A DNA stretch of 64,000 nt, taken from positions 1 to 64,000 of the forward strand of contig JAHYIZ010000008.1 of NCBI GenBank assembly GCA_019429405.1. The letters run 5' to 3'. The notes below the pieces were generated by a model. That model was not told the origin of the DNA. It did no database searches and saw only the letters and a program-made list of their open reading frames with translations. This DNA comes from Paracoccaceae bacterium (GTDB lineage Bacteria; Pseudomonadota; Alphaproteobacteria; Rhodobacterales; Rhodobacteraceae). The position numbers and the translations under genes were made by a program. Shown piece after piece: positions 52,084-61,400 of the stretch (the first letter of the stretch is position 1; each line of letters begins with the position of its first letter).

Positions 52084-53384
52084 GCACGCTTGCGCTCGGC
52101 TTTGCCTCATTTCCGGTGCTGCTGGCACTGATCTTTGCGCGCGCGCCGATCGGGCTGGCGATGTTCGCCGTGGGGGCGGCGGGGCTGACGCTGGCCACCG
52201 GCAGCCCGAACATGGTGCTGGCACGGCTGAAGACCGAAAGCTTTTCGACCTTTTCCAGCTACTCCCTCGCGGTCATCCCGATGTTCCTGCTGATGGGGCA
52301 GTTTGCCACCCGTGGCGGCATGAGCCGGGCACTGTTTCGCGCCGCCGAAGCCTGGGTGGGGCACTGGCGCGGCGGCTTGGCGATGGCATCGGTCGCGGCC
52401 TCGGCGGGGTTCGGGGCGATCTGCGGTTCATCGCTCGCCACCGCCGCGACGATGGGGCAAGTGGCGCTGCCCGAGTTGAAGCGCGCAGGCTATGCGGGCG
52501 GGTTTTCGGTGGCGACGCTGGCGGCGGGGGGCACACTGGGCATTCTCATTCCGCCGTCGGTGGTGCTGGTGATCTACGCGATCCTGACCGAAACCAATAT
52601 CGCCCGGCTCTTTCTGGCGGCGCTGCTGCCGGGGCTGCTGGCGGCGGCGGGCTATGCGGTGGTGATTGCCCTTTATGTGCGCCGTCACCCCGAAGCGGCC
52701 GGGGTGCCGCAACCGCGTGGCGGGCGGGGCCGCGCGACGCTGACGCTCTGGCCGGTGGCGGCGATATTCGGGCTGGTGGTTGGCGGCATCTGGGGCGGCT
52801 GGTTCACCCCGACCGAAGGCGCTGCGGTGGGCGCCGCCGGCACCGGGCTGATGGCCTGGGCGGGCGGCGGGCTGGGCCGCGCCGGGCTGATCGAGGCGCT
52901 GCTGGAAACCGCGCGGGCCAGCGCGATGATCTTTTTCATCCTGCTTGGCGCCGCGCTTTACAACGGTTTTCTGGCATTCGCGCGGGTGCCGCAGGAACTT
53001 TCGGCCTATGTCGTGGGGTTGGGGCTGGGGCCGTTCGCTGTGCTGGCGCTGATCCTTGTGTTCTACCTCGCGCTTGGCTGCGTGATGGACAGCCTTTCGA
53101 TGATCTTGCTGACCGTGCCGATCTTCTGGCCCCTGGTCGCGGGCCTCGACTTTGGCCTTTCTGGCGCCGATCTGGCGGTCTGGTTCGGGGTGTTGGTGCT
53201 GATCGTGGTCGAGGTGGGGCTTGTGACACCCCCGGTCGGCATGAACCTGTTCGTGATCTCGGCGCTCGACCGCGAAACCCCGGCAAGCGCTGCCTATGGC
53301 CCGGTGCTGTGGTTCGTGGCATCCGACCTTGCCCGCGTGCTGCTGCTGGTGGCGTTTCCGGGGATTGTGCTGTTCCTGCTTTAG
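52080..53384 (+). CDS. dctM: TRAP transporter large permease (DctM)
   Basis: A 434-residue membrane protein with about twelve hydrophobic segments. It has the DctM signatures 'SSYSLAVIPMFLLMGQFA', 'GSSLATAATMGQVALPEL', 'GTLGILIPPSVVLVIYAI' and, near the end, 'VEVGLVTPPVGMNLFVI'. It carries the solute path and uses the sodium gradient. It is the last gene of dctPQM; a 73-base gap follows before the ABM-domain gene. Confidence 0.92.
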   Translation: MSTLALGFASFPVLLALIFARAPIGLAMFAVGAAGLTLATGSPNMVLARLKTESFSTFSSYSLAVIPMFLLMGQFATRGGMSRALFRAAEAWVGHWRGGLAMASVAASAGFGAICGSSLATAATMGQVALPELKRAGYAGGFSVATLAAGGTLGILIPPSVVLVIYAILTETNIARLFLAALLPGLLAAAGYAVVIALYVRRHPEAAGVPQPRGGRGRATLTLWPVAAIFGLVVGGIWGGWFTPTEGAAVGAAGTGLMAWAGGGLGRAGLIEALLETARASAMIFFILLGAALYNGFLAFARVPQELSAYVVGLGLGPFAVLALILVFYLALGCVMDSLSMILLTVPIFWPLVAGLDFGLSGADLAVWFGVLVLIVVEVGLVTPPVGMNLFVISALDRETPASAAYGPVLWFVASDLARVLLLVAFPGIVLFLL

Positions 53385-53457
53385 CCGCCTGCCGCTTCGC
53401 GCCGCGTGACGCGGGCGGGCGGTTGTGGCAGGATGCAAGCAAAAGGAGGGCCACGCC

Positions 53458-53772
53458 ATGCAAATTTCCAAGGATTTCAAGGGTCAGACCGTGTTGACCA
53501 CGTTCGAGATGACGCCCGGCACCGCCGATGACCTGATGGATGCGTTGGCAGATGCCTACCACAAGTTCATCCGCCACCAACCCGGCTTCATTTCGGCCTC
53601 GCTGCACATGAATGATGCGCAGACCCGCATTGCCAACTACAGCCAGTGGCAGAAGCGCGAAGATTTTATGGCGATGCTGCGCACCGCCGAAATGCGCGAA
53701 CGCAACCGCCACATCGCCACGCTTTGCCGCAGCTTTGAACCGGTGATGTATGAGGTCATGGAGGTGCTGTAG
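53458..53772 (+). CDS. Antibiotic biosynthesis monooxygenase (ABM) domain protein
   Basis: The 104-residue protein has the dimeric ferredoxin-like ABM fold: 'VLTTFEMTPGTADDLMDAL', 'FIRHQPGFISASLHMND' and 'NYSQWQKREDFMAML'. The name is historical; members range from haem-degrading enzymes to proteins of unknown role. GGAGGGCC precedes the ATG. Downstream it converges on an exported protein gene. Its lower repeat and normal composition suggest a chromosomal gene. Confidence 0.8.
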   Translation: MQISKDFKGQTVLTTFEMTPGTADDLMDALADAYHKFIRHQPGFISASLHMNDAQTRIANYSQWQKREDFMAMLRTAEMRERNRHIATLCRSFEPVMYEVMEVL

Positions 53773-53779
53773 GACGCCC

Positions 53780-54328
53780 TCAGAACGGGTCTTTCTTGCC
53801 CGGCCCCGGACCGCCGATCAGAATACTCGACCAGCAATCCATCAGCGTCGAAAGCGCGGCGGACGAGCCCGCGAGCGAAAAGCTGGCGATACGGCGGTCA
53901 TCGGCGTTGGCAACCGCAACGGAGTTGCCACGCGCGAGGTCAACTAGAAACTCGTCCGCCGTGTCCTTGTCGTCAAGCGTCACCGAAATCGCCACGCCAT
54001 CGGCATCGCCGCTGATGGTCCAGCGCTGGCGGTCAATGTAGACGATGAAATCGACCGAGCGCGGCGCAAGGTTCCAACTGTTGTCGAACACGAACAGGAT
54101 GACCGCACCGTCATCATACGCGGTAACCGAAAAGGCCTGGCCGCTATTGTTGCGGGTTTCGCCAGAACACCAAAGCTCGCCATCTTCGGTGTCATGCGTC
54201 AGCTCCACATACCATGCACCGCGCGTAAACAGGCGGGTGGTATCGTATTTCTCGGCCAGCGCCGGGGTGGCGCCGAGGCCAAGTGCCAGAAATATCGCCG
54301 CGATCCGCCGCATGGTCCGCCCCGTCAT
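53780..54328 (-). CDS. Exported hypothetical protein
   Basis: A 182-residue protein with a signal peptide ('RRIAAIFLALGLGATPALAEK', cleavage after Ala-Leu-Ala near residue 25 when shortened to 'FLALGLGATPALA'). The mature part is beta-rich with 'GAWYVELTHDTEDGELWCSG' and 'LVDLARGNSVAVANADDR', and two Cys residues that might form a disulfide. No family is recognised. GGAAGG precedes the ATG at 54328; an ATG five codons later is possible. The 251 bases up to tctC hold the LysR operator at 54453-54496. Confidence 0.6.
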   Translation of the reverse strand: MTGRTMRRIAAIFLALGLGATPALAEKYDTTRLFTRGAWYVELTHDTEDGELWCSGETRNNSGQAFSVTAYDDGAVILFVFDNSWNLAPRSVDFIVYIDRQRWTISGDADGVAISVTLDDKDTADEFLVDLARGNSVAVANADDRRIASFSLAGSSAALSTLMDCWSSILIGGPGPGKKDPF

Positions 54329-54452
54329 GAACGCCTTCCGGGTCGATATTACCGGGGCAGGGCGAAAAATCAACGGCACCGGGGAACGAAGGTAGCACGC
54401 CAATGGATGCCCCCTGGAGCGCGCGAAAACCGCCCTGAAGTGGAGCAGGAAA

Positions 54453-54496
54453 TAACATCAGGTTTACGAAAAGGCATCTCTAAGCAATTGACGTTA
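54453..54496 (+). promoter_or_regulatory. Putative LysR operator upstream of tctC
   Basis: TAACATC (54453-54459) and GACGTTA (54490-54496) are separated by 30 bases. The same arms and spacing (TAACATC-N30-GATGTTA) occur in the lysR/HMG-lyase intergenic region at 59495-59538. The site lies 84 bases before the tctC start, a normal place for LysR control. Confidence 0.6.
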
Positions 54497-54579
54497 TGCC
54501 CCGCCGTCACCCAATCATGTGGCGTATCGACATGGCCAGAGGACGCCATGACCGAACACCATGACCTTGGGAGGGTTCC

Positions 54580-55572
54580 ATGAAGACCAGAGTGCTCGGC
54601 GCCGTTGCGGCGCTGTTGATGGCGGCTGCGCCCGCGATTGCCGAATACCCCGAAAAAGCGATTCAGGGCATCATCCAATGGGGTGCTGGCGGGTCAACCG
54701 ACGTGGTCATGCGCTCCATCACGCCGCATGCCGAAAAGCTGCTCGGCGGCTCGGTGGTGATGCAGAACATGACCGGCGGGGTGGGCGCGATTGCGCTGAA
54801 ATATGTCGGCGCGCAGGCGGCCGATGGCTACACGCTGCTGATGGGCGCCGAAAACCCGCAGCTTTACAAGGTGATGGGCCTTGGCGACAGCGACTATAGC
54901 GACTTCATCCCGATCAATCTCATCGCCCGTGGCGTGCCCTTGCTGGTGGCGCGCCCCGATGCGCCTTACAACAGCTTCGCCGAGCTGGTGGCCTATGTCA
55001 CCGCGCACCCGAACGAGGTGAAGTTTGGTTCAACCGGCCCCGGCGGTCTGCCCTCGGTCATCACCGCGATGCTGACGTCAGAAGTCGCGCTGCCGGTCAT
55101 TGCGGTGCCCTATGATGGCGACGGCCCGGCGCTGACCGCGCTGCAAGGCGGCGCCATCGACGTGATGCCCGCGGTGCTTGGCCTCGCGATCGAAGGCATC
55201 CGTGCGGGCCGCCTGAAAGCGATTGCGCTGGTCGATACCACGCCCAACGCGGCTCTGCCCGGCCTCGCGCCGATCGCCGAGGCCTACCCCGCCTATGCCA
55301 AATACCTGCCCTGGGGCCCGTTCTTCGGCGTTTTCGTGAAAAACGGCACGCCTGACGCGGTGGTGGCCAAGCTGCAGGCGGCGTTTGGCGAGGCGACGCA
55401 GAACCCCGAGTTCATGGCGATGATCGAGGGCCGCGGCTTCTCGATGTTGAACCTTTCGGGCGACGATGCGCGCGCCTTCCTGACCAACTGGCAAAAGACC
55501 ACCGCATGGCTGGTGTTTGATGCCGGCGCGGCCAAGTTCTCGCCGGCTGACTTCGGCATCGAACGGCCGTAA
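54580..55572 (+). CDS. tctC: TTT transporter periplasmic binding protein (TctC family)
   Basis: The 330-residue product has a signal peptide ('AVAALLMAAAPAIAEYP', cleavage about residue 21) and the TctC/Bug fold: 'IQGIIQWGAGGSTDVVMRS', 'MQNMTGGVGAIALKYVG' and 'VKFGSTGPGGLPSVITAML'. These proteins bind carboxylates such as citrate or aromatic acids for the TctAB membrane part. GGGAGGGTTCC precedes the ATG. It leads an operon with tctB, tctA and an AroE-like gene. The substrate is not known, but the downstream enzymes suggest an organic acid used as carbon source. Confidence 0.9.
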   Translation: MKTRVLGAVAALLMAAAPAIAEYPEKAIQGIIQWGAGGSTDVVMRSITPHAEKLLGGSVVMQNMTGGVGAIALKYVGAQAADGYTLLMGAENPQLYKVMGLGDSDYSDFIPINLIARGVPLLVARPDAPYNSFAELVAYVTAHPNEVKFGSTGPGGLPSVITAMLTSEVALPVIAVPYDGDGPALTALQGGAIDVMPAVLGLAIEGIRAGRLKAIALVDTTPNAALPGLAPIAEAYPAYAKYLPWGPFFGVFVKNGTPDAVVAKLQAAFGEATQNPEFMAMIEGRGFSMLNLSGDDARAFLTNWQKTTAWLVFDAGAAKFSPADFGIERP

Positions 55573-55646
55573 GCTCGTGCCAATGCCAATGCGCCGCCCT
55601 GTAGCTCTGGCCGCGGGGCGGCGTTTCTCTGGGAGGGGACGCACCC

Positions 55647-56162
55647 ATGCACGACAAAACCCGCAGACTGCCCGGCGAGGCCGCGTTTTCGCTGGCGCTT
55701 GTGGTTCTGAGCCTCTGGCTGACGACCGTTGCCTTCGAAATATCGGGCTTTGAGGCGCTGAGCGCGCCCGGATCCTTCCCGATGGCGGTAACCGCCGTGA
55801 TGGTCATCACCTCGGGGCTGATCTTCTGGCGCACGGCGCGCCTGCCCGCGGCCGGGCATATCCGCGACTGGCGCGAGATCCTGCCGCTGCGCGTGGTCGG
55901 CATGACCGTGATGATCGGGCTTTATGCGGCGGCATTGCAGCCCGTGGGCTTTGTGCCGACCTCGTTCTTATTCCTGACCGTCTCGATCTGGATGTTGGGC
56001 CGCACCTCGCCCTTCTATGCGCTCGGCATTTCGGCGCTTTCGGTGGCGGGCATCTACATCGTGTTCCGGCTAATCTTCACGGTGCTGATGCCCGAAGGCG
56101 TCGTGCCCGAACGCGAGATCATCGCTTGGGTGCAAAGCCTGTTCGCGGGGGCGCCGAAATGA
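55647..56162 (+). CDS. tctB: TTT transporter small membrane protein (TctB family)
   Basis: A 171-residue protein with about four hydrophobic segments (first near residues 15-32, last near 120-140) that matches TctB in size and place. TctB sequences are poorly conserved; 'GSFPMAVTAVMVITSGLIFW' is a typical stretch. GGGAGGGGACG lies upstream of the ATG. It overlaps tctA by four bases and works with it as the membrane unit. Confidence 0.82.
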   Translation: MHDKTRRLPGEAAFSLALVVLSLWLTTVAFEISGFEALSAPGSFPMAVTAVMVITSGLIFWRTARLPAAGHIRDWREILPLRVVGMTVMIGLYAAALQPVGFVPTSFLFLTVSIWMLGRTSPFYALGISALSVAGIYIVFRLIFTVLMPEGVVPEREIIAWVQSLFAGAPK

Positions 56163-57667
56163 TGGAGTCGCTGCAATACTTCCTGATCTCGTGGCTCGAC
56201 CCGCAGCTGCTGGGGCTGATCGCGCTTGGCACGTTTGCGGGCATCTACGTCGGCGCCATCCCCGGCCTTTCGGTCACCATGGCAGCGTCGATCCTGATTT
56301 CGTTCACCTTCACATGGGATATCTACCCGGCGCTGAGCCTGATCGTGGGCATCTACATGGGGGGCGTCTACGGCGGCTCGCGCACCGCGATCTTGCTGAA
56401 CATCCCCGGCGCACCTTCCGCCATCGCCACCGCGCTTGACGGCTACCCCTTGGCGCAAAAAGGCGAGGCGGGCGAGGCGATTGGCCTTTCTACGGTGATG
56501 AGCTTTTTCGGCGGCGCCGTCGGCATTGCGGTGCTGGCCATCGCGGCACCCACCGTTTCGGAATTCGCGCTGCGCTTTCAGCCGCGCGATTACATGCTGC
56601 TGGCGATCCTTGGTATTTTGCTGGTGGGTTCACTTTCGGGCGAAAGCCTGATGAAGGGCGTGTTCGCGGGGGCGCTGGGGCTGCTGATTGGCGCGGTGGG
56701 GCTTGACCCGCTGACCGCGCAGGAACGGTTCACCTTCGGCATCATCGACCTTTGGGGCGGTATCAGCTTCATCGCGGTGATGATCGGCCTCTTTGGCATC
56801 TCGGAAGCGCTGATGCAGCTGCACCATATCGACAAGCTGGCGATCAAGCAGGCCATCAGCCGCATCATCCCTTCGTGGCGGGCGGTGCGCAAGTTCCTGC
56901 CGCTCAGCCTGCAAACCTCGGCCATCGGGGTCTTCATCGGCGCGCTGCCCGGCACCGGCGGCGATATCGCGGCGCTCATGGCCTATGACCACGCCAAGCG
57001 CGTGACCAAGGACCCCGAGGTGCCCTTTGGCCATGGCGCGCGCGAGGGTCTGGTGGCGCCCGAAGCCGCCAACAACGCGGCCGTTGGCGGCGCCTTCATT
57101 CCGATGATCACGCTCGGCATTCCGGGCGATGCGGTGACCGCGATCATCATTGGCGCCATGTTCATCCACGGCCTCAACCCCGGCCCGATGCTGATGATCG
57201 ACCGGCCGGAAATGTTCTGGTTCATCGTCGGCGCGCTGGTGGCGGCCAATGTGTTCATGTTGATCTTCGGCCTCACCGGCATCCGGCTGTTCGTGAAAAT
57301 CGTCGAGCTGCCGCGCCCGGTGCTGATTCCGCTGATACTCCTCCTCAGCATCGTTGGCGCCTATGCGGTGTCCAACAGGCTGATGGATGTCTACTGGGCG
57401 CTTGGCTTCGGGGTGTTCGGCTATTTCCTGAAGCTTTACGGCTATCAGGTCGGCCCGGTGATTCTGGGTGTGATCCTGAGCCGTCTGATAGATGAAAACT
57501 GGCGCCGCGCGATCATTTCCGACCGCGAAGACCTTGGCGGGTTGCTTTGGGGCACGCTCAGCTCACCGCTGTCGGCGGTGCTGTTGGCCTCGGTGATTCT
57601 GATCTTCGTGTCGCAAACGCCGCTTTGGGGCATGGCCGGGCGCGGCTGGCGCAGGCTTAGGGGGTGA
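56159..57667 (+). CDS. tctA: TTT transporter large membrane protein (TctA family)
   Basis: This 502-residue protein has about twelve hydrophobic segments and the TctA signatures 'GAIPGLSVTMAASILISF', 'GGVYGGSRTAILLNIPGAPS' and, in the second half, 'GALPGTGGDIAALMAYDHAK' and 'LGIPGDAVTAIIIGAMF'. It is the sodium- or proton-coupled carrier of the system. It starts at the first ATG of an ATGATG sequence that overlaps the tctB stop. The next gene begins three bases after its stop. Confidence 0.93.
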   Translation: MMESLQYFLISWLDPQLLGLIALGTFAGIYVGAIPGLSVTMAASILISFTFTWDIYPALSLIVGIYMGGVYGGSRTAILLNIPGAPSAIATALDGYPLAQKGEAGEAIGLSTVMSFFGGAVGIAVLAIAAPTVSEFALRFQPRDYMLLAILGILLVGSLSGESLMKGVFAGALGLLIGAVGLDPLTAQERFTFGIIDLWGGISFIAVMIGLFGISEALMQLHHIDKLAIKQAISRIIPSWRAVRKFLPLSLQTSAIGVFIGALPGTGGDIAALMAYDHAKRVTKDPEVPFGHGAREGLVAPEAANNAAVGGAFIPMITLGIPGDAVTAIIIGAMFIHGLNPGPMLMIDRPEMFWFIVGALVAANVFMLIFGLTGIRLFVKIVELPRPVLIPLILLLSIVGAYAVSNRLMDVYWALGFGVFGYFLKLYGYQVGPVILGVILSRLIDENWRRAIISDREDLGGLLWGTLSSPLSAVLLASVILIFVSQTPLWGMAGRGWRRLRG

Positions 57668-57669
57668 AA

Positions 57670-58515
57670 ATGACAACGCAGAAGACCGATCTGCAACTGG
57701 GGCTGATCGGCGACAATATCGCGCGCTCGCGCTCGCCGTTGCTGCACCGGCTGGCAGGGGCGCAAAACGGGCTGGCGGTGGATTACGCGCGCCTGGTGCC
57801 GCGCGATCTTGGGCGCAGCTTTGACGCGGTCTTTGCCGATTGCGCCAAGGGCGGCTTTCGCGGCATCAACATAACCTACCCCTACAAGGAACGGGTGACA
57901 GCGCATCTTGGTATCGACGACCCGCTGGTGCGGGCAATCGGCGCGGTCAACACCGTGCTGTTCACGCCCGAAGGGCCGAAGGGCTTTAACACCGACTATT
58001 CCGGCTTTATCGCCGCCTATCGCGGGTTGCGTGGTGACGCCAGCCCCGGCACGGTCTGCATGGTTGGCACTGGCGGCGTGGGGCGCGCCATCGCCTTTGG
58101 GCTGGTGGCACTCAAGGCCCCTGCCCTGCATCTGGTCGATCAGGACCGCGCCAAGGCCGAGGCGCTGGCCGAGGCGCTGCGCGCGGCGGCACCGGGCATG
58201 GCGGTGCGGGTGTTCGCAGAGGTGGCCGAGGCCGCGCAGGGCGTGCAAGGCCTGATCAACTCCACCCCCATCGGCATGGTCGGCTACACGGGTTCGGTAT
58301 TTCCGCCAGCGGTCCTGCCCGGTGCCGAATGGGTGTTCGATGCCGTTTATACCCCGGTCGATACCCAGTTTCTGCGCGATGCCGAAGCGGCGGGACTGGC
58401 GGTGGTTTCGGGTTATGAGCTCTTTTTCTGGCAGGGCGTACATGCGTGGGAAATCTTTGCGGGGCTGCCGCTCGACCACGCAGCGCTGCGCGCGGCGTTG
58501 CTGGCCGAGGGGTAA
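57670..58515 (+). CDS. Shikimate dehydrogenase-like oxidoreductase
   Basis: A 281-residue AroE-family enzyme. The substrate Ser residues are in 'ARSRSPLLH' (19-26), the catalytic Lys73 in 'NITYPYKE', Asp109 in 'FNTDYSG', and the nucleotide site is 'VGTGGVGRAI' (132-141). All key residues of the family are kept. As the fourth gene of the tctCBA operon it is probably catabolic (quinate/shikimate DH type or another hydroxy acid), not the biosynthetic AroE. The ATG at 57670 is chosen since AGGGGGTGA lies just upstream. Confidence 0.83.
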   Translation: MTTQKTDLQLGLIGDNIARSRSPLLHRLAGAQNGLAVDYARLVPRDLGRSFDAVFADCAKGGFRGINITYPYKERVTAHLGIDDPLVRAIGAVNTVLFTPEGPKGFNTDYSGFIAAYRGLRGDASPGTVCMVGTGGVGRAIAFGLVALKAPALHLVDQDRAKAEALAEALRAAAPGMAVRVFAEVAEAAQGVQGLINSTPIGMVGYTGSVFPPAVLPGAEWVFDAVYTPVDTQFLRDAEAAGLAVVSGYELFFWQGVHAWEIFAGLPLDHAALRAALLAEG

Positions 58516-58565
58516 GATTTCTTGCCCGGATTGCCTAGTGACAAATCGGACAAAAAGGCAGCCCC

Positions 58566-59474
58566 CTACCCTCGCCCGCGCGCCGCCACCGCCGCGCGCA
58601 TTTCCAGCTTCAAAAGCTCAATCAACTCATCGGCAAAGATAGACCGCGAGATCTCGGCGTTGACCACGCCATAGGTCTTGAACGACGTCGGCTCGACAAT
58701 CGGGCGCACCACCACGCCGGGAGTTTCTTCCGTCGCCATCGAAAACTCGTCAAGCACCGCCACCCCAAGGTTCGCCGCCACAAGCGCGTTCACCGTCTGC
58801 GCAAACCGCGCCTGAATCGCCAGATCAAACGGCAGGCCATGCTCGACAAAGGGTGTGGCAAGGATCTTGCCGTAGGGGTCGGCGGGGTCGATGCCGATCA
58901 AGGGCTCGGCGGCAAGGTCTGCCAGCGAGATCTCGGGCTGCGCGGCCAGCGGGTGCCCCGCCGGCACCACCGCCACCAGCCGCCCCGAGGCCAAGAGATG
59001 CGAAACCAGGCCGGGGTGGTCGATCTTGTAGCTCATCGCCACCAGCTCGCCCTTTTTCAAGAGCAGGTAATCCACCGTCTCTTCAATCTTCAGAATGTTG
59101 ATGTTCATGCGCAGCGCGGGAAATTTCAGCCGCAACCTTTTGACCGCGCGCGGCAGGATGTGCTGCGAAATCGAGGGCGCCGAGGCGAAGGAAAACACGC
59201 CCCCGGCCCCCTGCTTCAGGGCATCAATCGAAAATTGCAGGTTCTCGACCTTGGCGAAGACCTCGTTGATCTGCGCAAAAATCCCGTGCGCCTCGGTGGT
59301 GGGCACAAAGCGGCCGTGGTTGCGGCTGAACAGGCGCAGGCCCAGTTGCCCCTCGGTGTGCTTCATCACCCGGCTGATGCCCGGCGCCGAAACCCCCAGC
59401 AAATCCGCCGCCCCCTTTACCGTGCCCGCCAGCATGATGGCGCGGATCACCTCGATCTGTCTGAGTGTCAGCAT
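58566..59474 (-). CDS. LysR-family transcriptional regulator
   Basis: The 302-residue protein starts with a LysR winged helix ('LTLRQIEVIRAIMLAGTVKG', 'LGVSAPGISRVMKHTEGQLG') and has a substrate-binding domain from about residue 90. It is divergent from the HMG-lyase-like gene and transcribed toward the tct operon. The operator TAACATC-N30-GATGTTA lies 21 bases before its start and is shared with tctC, so it is the likely regulator of both operons and of itself. The effector should be the carboxylate or an intermediate. Confidence 0.9.
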   Translation of the reverse strand: MLTLRQIEVIRAIMLAGTVKGAADLLGVSAPGISRVMKHTEGQLGLRLFSRNHGRFVPTTEAHGIFAQINEVFAKVENLQFSIDALKQGAGGVFSFASAPSISQHILPRAVKRLRLKFPALRMNINILKIEETVDYLLLKKGELVAMSYKIDHPGLVSHLLASGRLVAVVPAGHPLAAQPEISLADLAAEPLIGIDPADPYGKILATPFVEHGLPFDLAIQARFAQTVNALVAANLGVAVLDEFSMATEETPGVVVRPIVEPTSFKTYGVVNAEISRSIFADELIELLKLEMRAAVAARGRG

Positions 59475-59494
59475 GGCTCCCCCCACCAAAAAAT

Positions 59495-59538
59495 TAACAT
59501 CGCGTATCCCGTAATGTCCATGACGATATTTGATGTTA
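59495..59538. promoter_or_regulatory. Putative LysR operator in divergent promoter region
   Basis: TAACATC (59495-59501) and GATGTTA (59532-59538) form a perfect 7-base inverted repeat with a 30-base centre. The region between the divergent lysR and lyase genes is 129 bases. The same element, with one arm base changed, lies upstream of tctC. Confidence 0.65.
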
Positions 59539-59603
59539 CGCCAACCCCCACCTAACTTTACCCCGAGGGTCTGGCCTTTCCGCAAAGGCCGGACGGGGAG
59601 CAC

Positions 59604-60518
59604 ATGATGTATCACTTCGCTGGCAATGTCCTGATCGAGGATGAATTTCTGCGCGACGGCCTGCAAAACGAGGCGCGCGGCTTTTCGGTGGCCGAAAAGC
59701 TGCATTTCCTCGCGGGGCTAGAGGCTGCCGGGGTCAGGCGCATTCAGGTCGGGTCCTTCGTGCACCCCAAATGGGTGCCGCAGATGGCCAATACCGATGA
59801 GGTTTTCGCCAGCCTGACGCCCAAACCCGGCGTCACCTATACCGCGCTCATCCTCAACATGGCGGGGCTGGATCGTGCCCTTGTCGCAGGCGTCAAACAC
59901 CTTTCGATCTCAGTTTCGGCCTCCGAAACCCACAGCCGCAAGAACCTCAACAAATCGGTCGATGAGGCGCGCGCGCAAATCGCTTCGATCCTCGAACGCG
60001 CACTGGCCGAAGGCATCGCGGTGCGCGCGGGCATTCAGTCGGCGCTCGGCTGCGGCTTTGAGGGCCAGATCGACCCGGCGCGCGCGCTCGAAATCGCGCG
60101 CAGCTATGGCGAGATCGGCGTGCACGAGGTCAACATTGCCGACACGGCGGGCCTCGCCAACCCGGTGCAGGTTTACGACCTTTGTGCCCGCGTGCGCGAG
60201 GTGCTGCCTGCTGCAACCGCGCTCAGCCTGCATCTGCACGACACGCGCGGCCTTGGCATGGCCAACATGGTGGCGGGGCTTGAGGCCGGTGTGCGCATTT
60301 TCGATGCGGCCCTTGGCGGCCTCGGCGGCTGCCCCTTCATCCCCAAGGCCACCGGCAACATCGCCACCGAAGACGCCGCCTTCGCGCTGGCCGAAATGGG
60401 GCTGACCACAGGCATTGACCACCGCGCGCTCGGCGCGCTGACGCGCGAAGCCGAAATCACGCTGGGCCGCACACTGCCCGGCCGTATGGCGCATATCGAC
60501 ACGGGAGAGACCGCATGA
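59604..60518 (+). CDS. Hydroxymethylglutaryl-CoA lyase-like enzyme
   Basis: The 304-residue TIM-barrel enzyme has the HMG-CoA lyase features: 'EFLRDGLQNE' (14-23), 'SASETHSRKN' (106-115), metal His pair in 'LHLHDTRG' (209-216), catalytic Cys243 in 'GGLGGCPFIP' and Asn252. It should cleave a 3-hydroxy acyl-CoA to acetyl-CoA plus a keto acid or similar. There are no leucine-breakdown genes around it, so the substrate may differ from HMG-CoA. First gene of the operon divergent from lysR; overlaps the next gene by four bases. Confidence 0.85.
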   Translation: MMYHFAGNVLIEDEFLRDGLQNEARGFSVAEKLHFLAGLEAAGVRRIQVGSFVHPKWVPQMANTDEVFASLTPKPGVTYTALILNMAGLDRALVAGVKHLSISVSASETHSRKNLNKSVDEARAQIASILERALAEGIAVRAGIQSALGCGFEGQIDPARALEIARSYGEIGVHEVNIADTAGLANPVQVYDLCARVREVLPAATALSLHLHDTRGLGMANMVAGLEAGVRIFDAALGGLGGCPFIPKATGNIATEDAAFALAEMGLTTGIDHRALGALTREAEITLGRTLPGRMAHIDTGETA

Positions 60519-61366
60519 CCCGGCCCATTTCGCTTGCCTACCTGACAGTGCCCGGCCTGACCCCGGTCGAGCAGACCCATGTCGCCGCTGAGGCGGGGTA
60601 CGACTATGTCAGCTTCCGGCTGATCAACCTCGGGGTGCCGGGCGAGCCTTCGGGCGACATGACCAGCCCGATGATGCTGCGCCGCACCCGCGCAGCACTT
60701 GCCGACACCGGGCTGAAGCTGCACGACATCGAACTGGCGCGCATTTTGCGCGAGGTTGACCCGCAAACCTTTCTGCCCGCCTTCGAGGCCGGGGCCGAAC
60801 TCGGCGCGCGCCACGTCATCGCCTCGGCATGGACCAATGTGCGCAACGACCGCGATTTCATCGTGGAAAGGTTCAGCGAAATCTGCGACCTCGCGGCCCC
60901 CTTCGGGCTGACCGTCAATCTCGAATTTCCGGCCTTCTCGCGCCTTGCCTGCCTTGGCGACGCGGTTGAGGTACTCGATGCCGCCAGCCGCCCCAATGCG
61001 GGGCTCTTGATCGACACGCTTTACTGGCATTTCACCCGCGCCCGTATTGCAGATTTGCGCACGGTGCGCCGTGACTGGGTCAACTTCCTGCATATCTGCG
61101 ATGCCCCCGCCGAAATTCCCACCACCCGCGAAGACATGCTGACCATCGCCCGCGAGGCCCGGCTTTACCCCGGCGAGGGCGCAATCGACTTTGCAGCACT
61201 TGTGGCGGCGCTGCCGCAGGTGCCGCTTTCGATCGAACTGCCCAACGCGCGCCGCAGCGCGGAACTTGGCCACCTCGGCCACGCCCGACGCTGCCTTGAA
61301 GCGGCACATAAAGTGTTTGATCGGCAGGGCCACGCGCCCGTGCCACGCACCGGAACCGCTGGCTAG
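60515..61366 (+). CDS. Sugar phosphate isomerase/epimerase family TIM-barrel protein
   Basis: A 283-residue AP-endonuclease-2-type TIM barrel. The metal-ligand motifs are visible as 'ASAWTN', 'TVNLEFPAF' (Glu), 'LLIDTLYWHF' (Asp), 'FLHICDA' (His/Asp) and 'LSIELPN' (Glu). Members include sugar isomerases, IolE and 3-dehydroshikimate dehydratases, and the last would pair well with an AroE-like dehydrogenase. The sequence alone does not decide between them. It overlaps the lyase gene by ATGA and is followed by the acylating dehydrogenase. Confidence 0.82.
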   Translation: MTRPISLAYLTVPGLTPVEQTHVAAEAGYDYVSFRLINLGVPGEPSGDMTSPMMLRRTRAALADTGLKLHDIELARILREVDPQTFLPAFEAGAELGARHVIASAWTNVRNDRDFIVERFSEICDLAAPFGLTVNLEFPAFSRLACLGDAVEVLDAASRPNAGLLIDTLYWHFTRARIADLRTVRRDWVNFLHICDAPAEIPTTREDMLTIAREARLYPGEGAIDFAALVAALPQVPLSIELPNARRSAELGHLGHARRCLEAAHKVFDRQGHAPVPRTGTAG

Positions 61367-61400
61367 GCCAGCCCCTGAACCCGATTGAGGAGAGCCCGAC

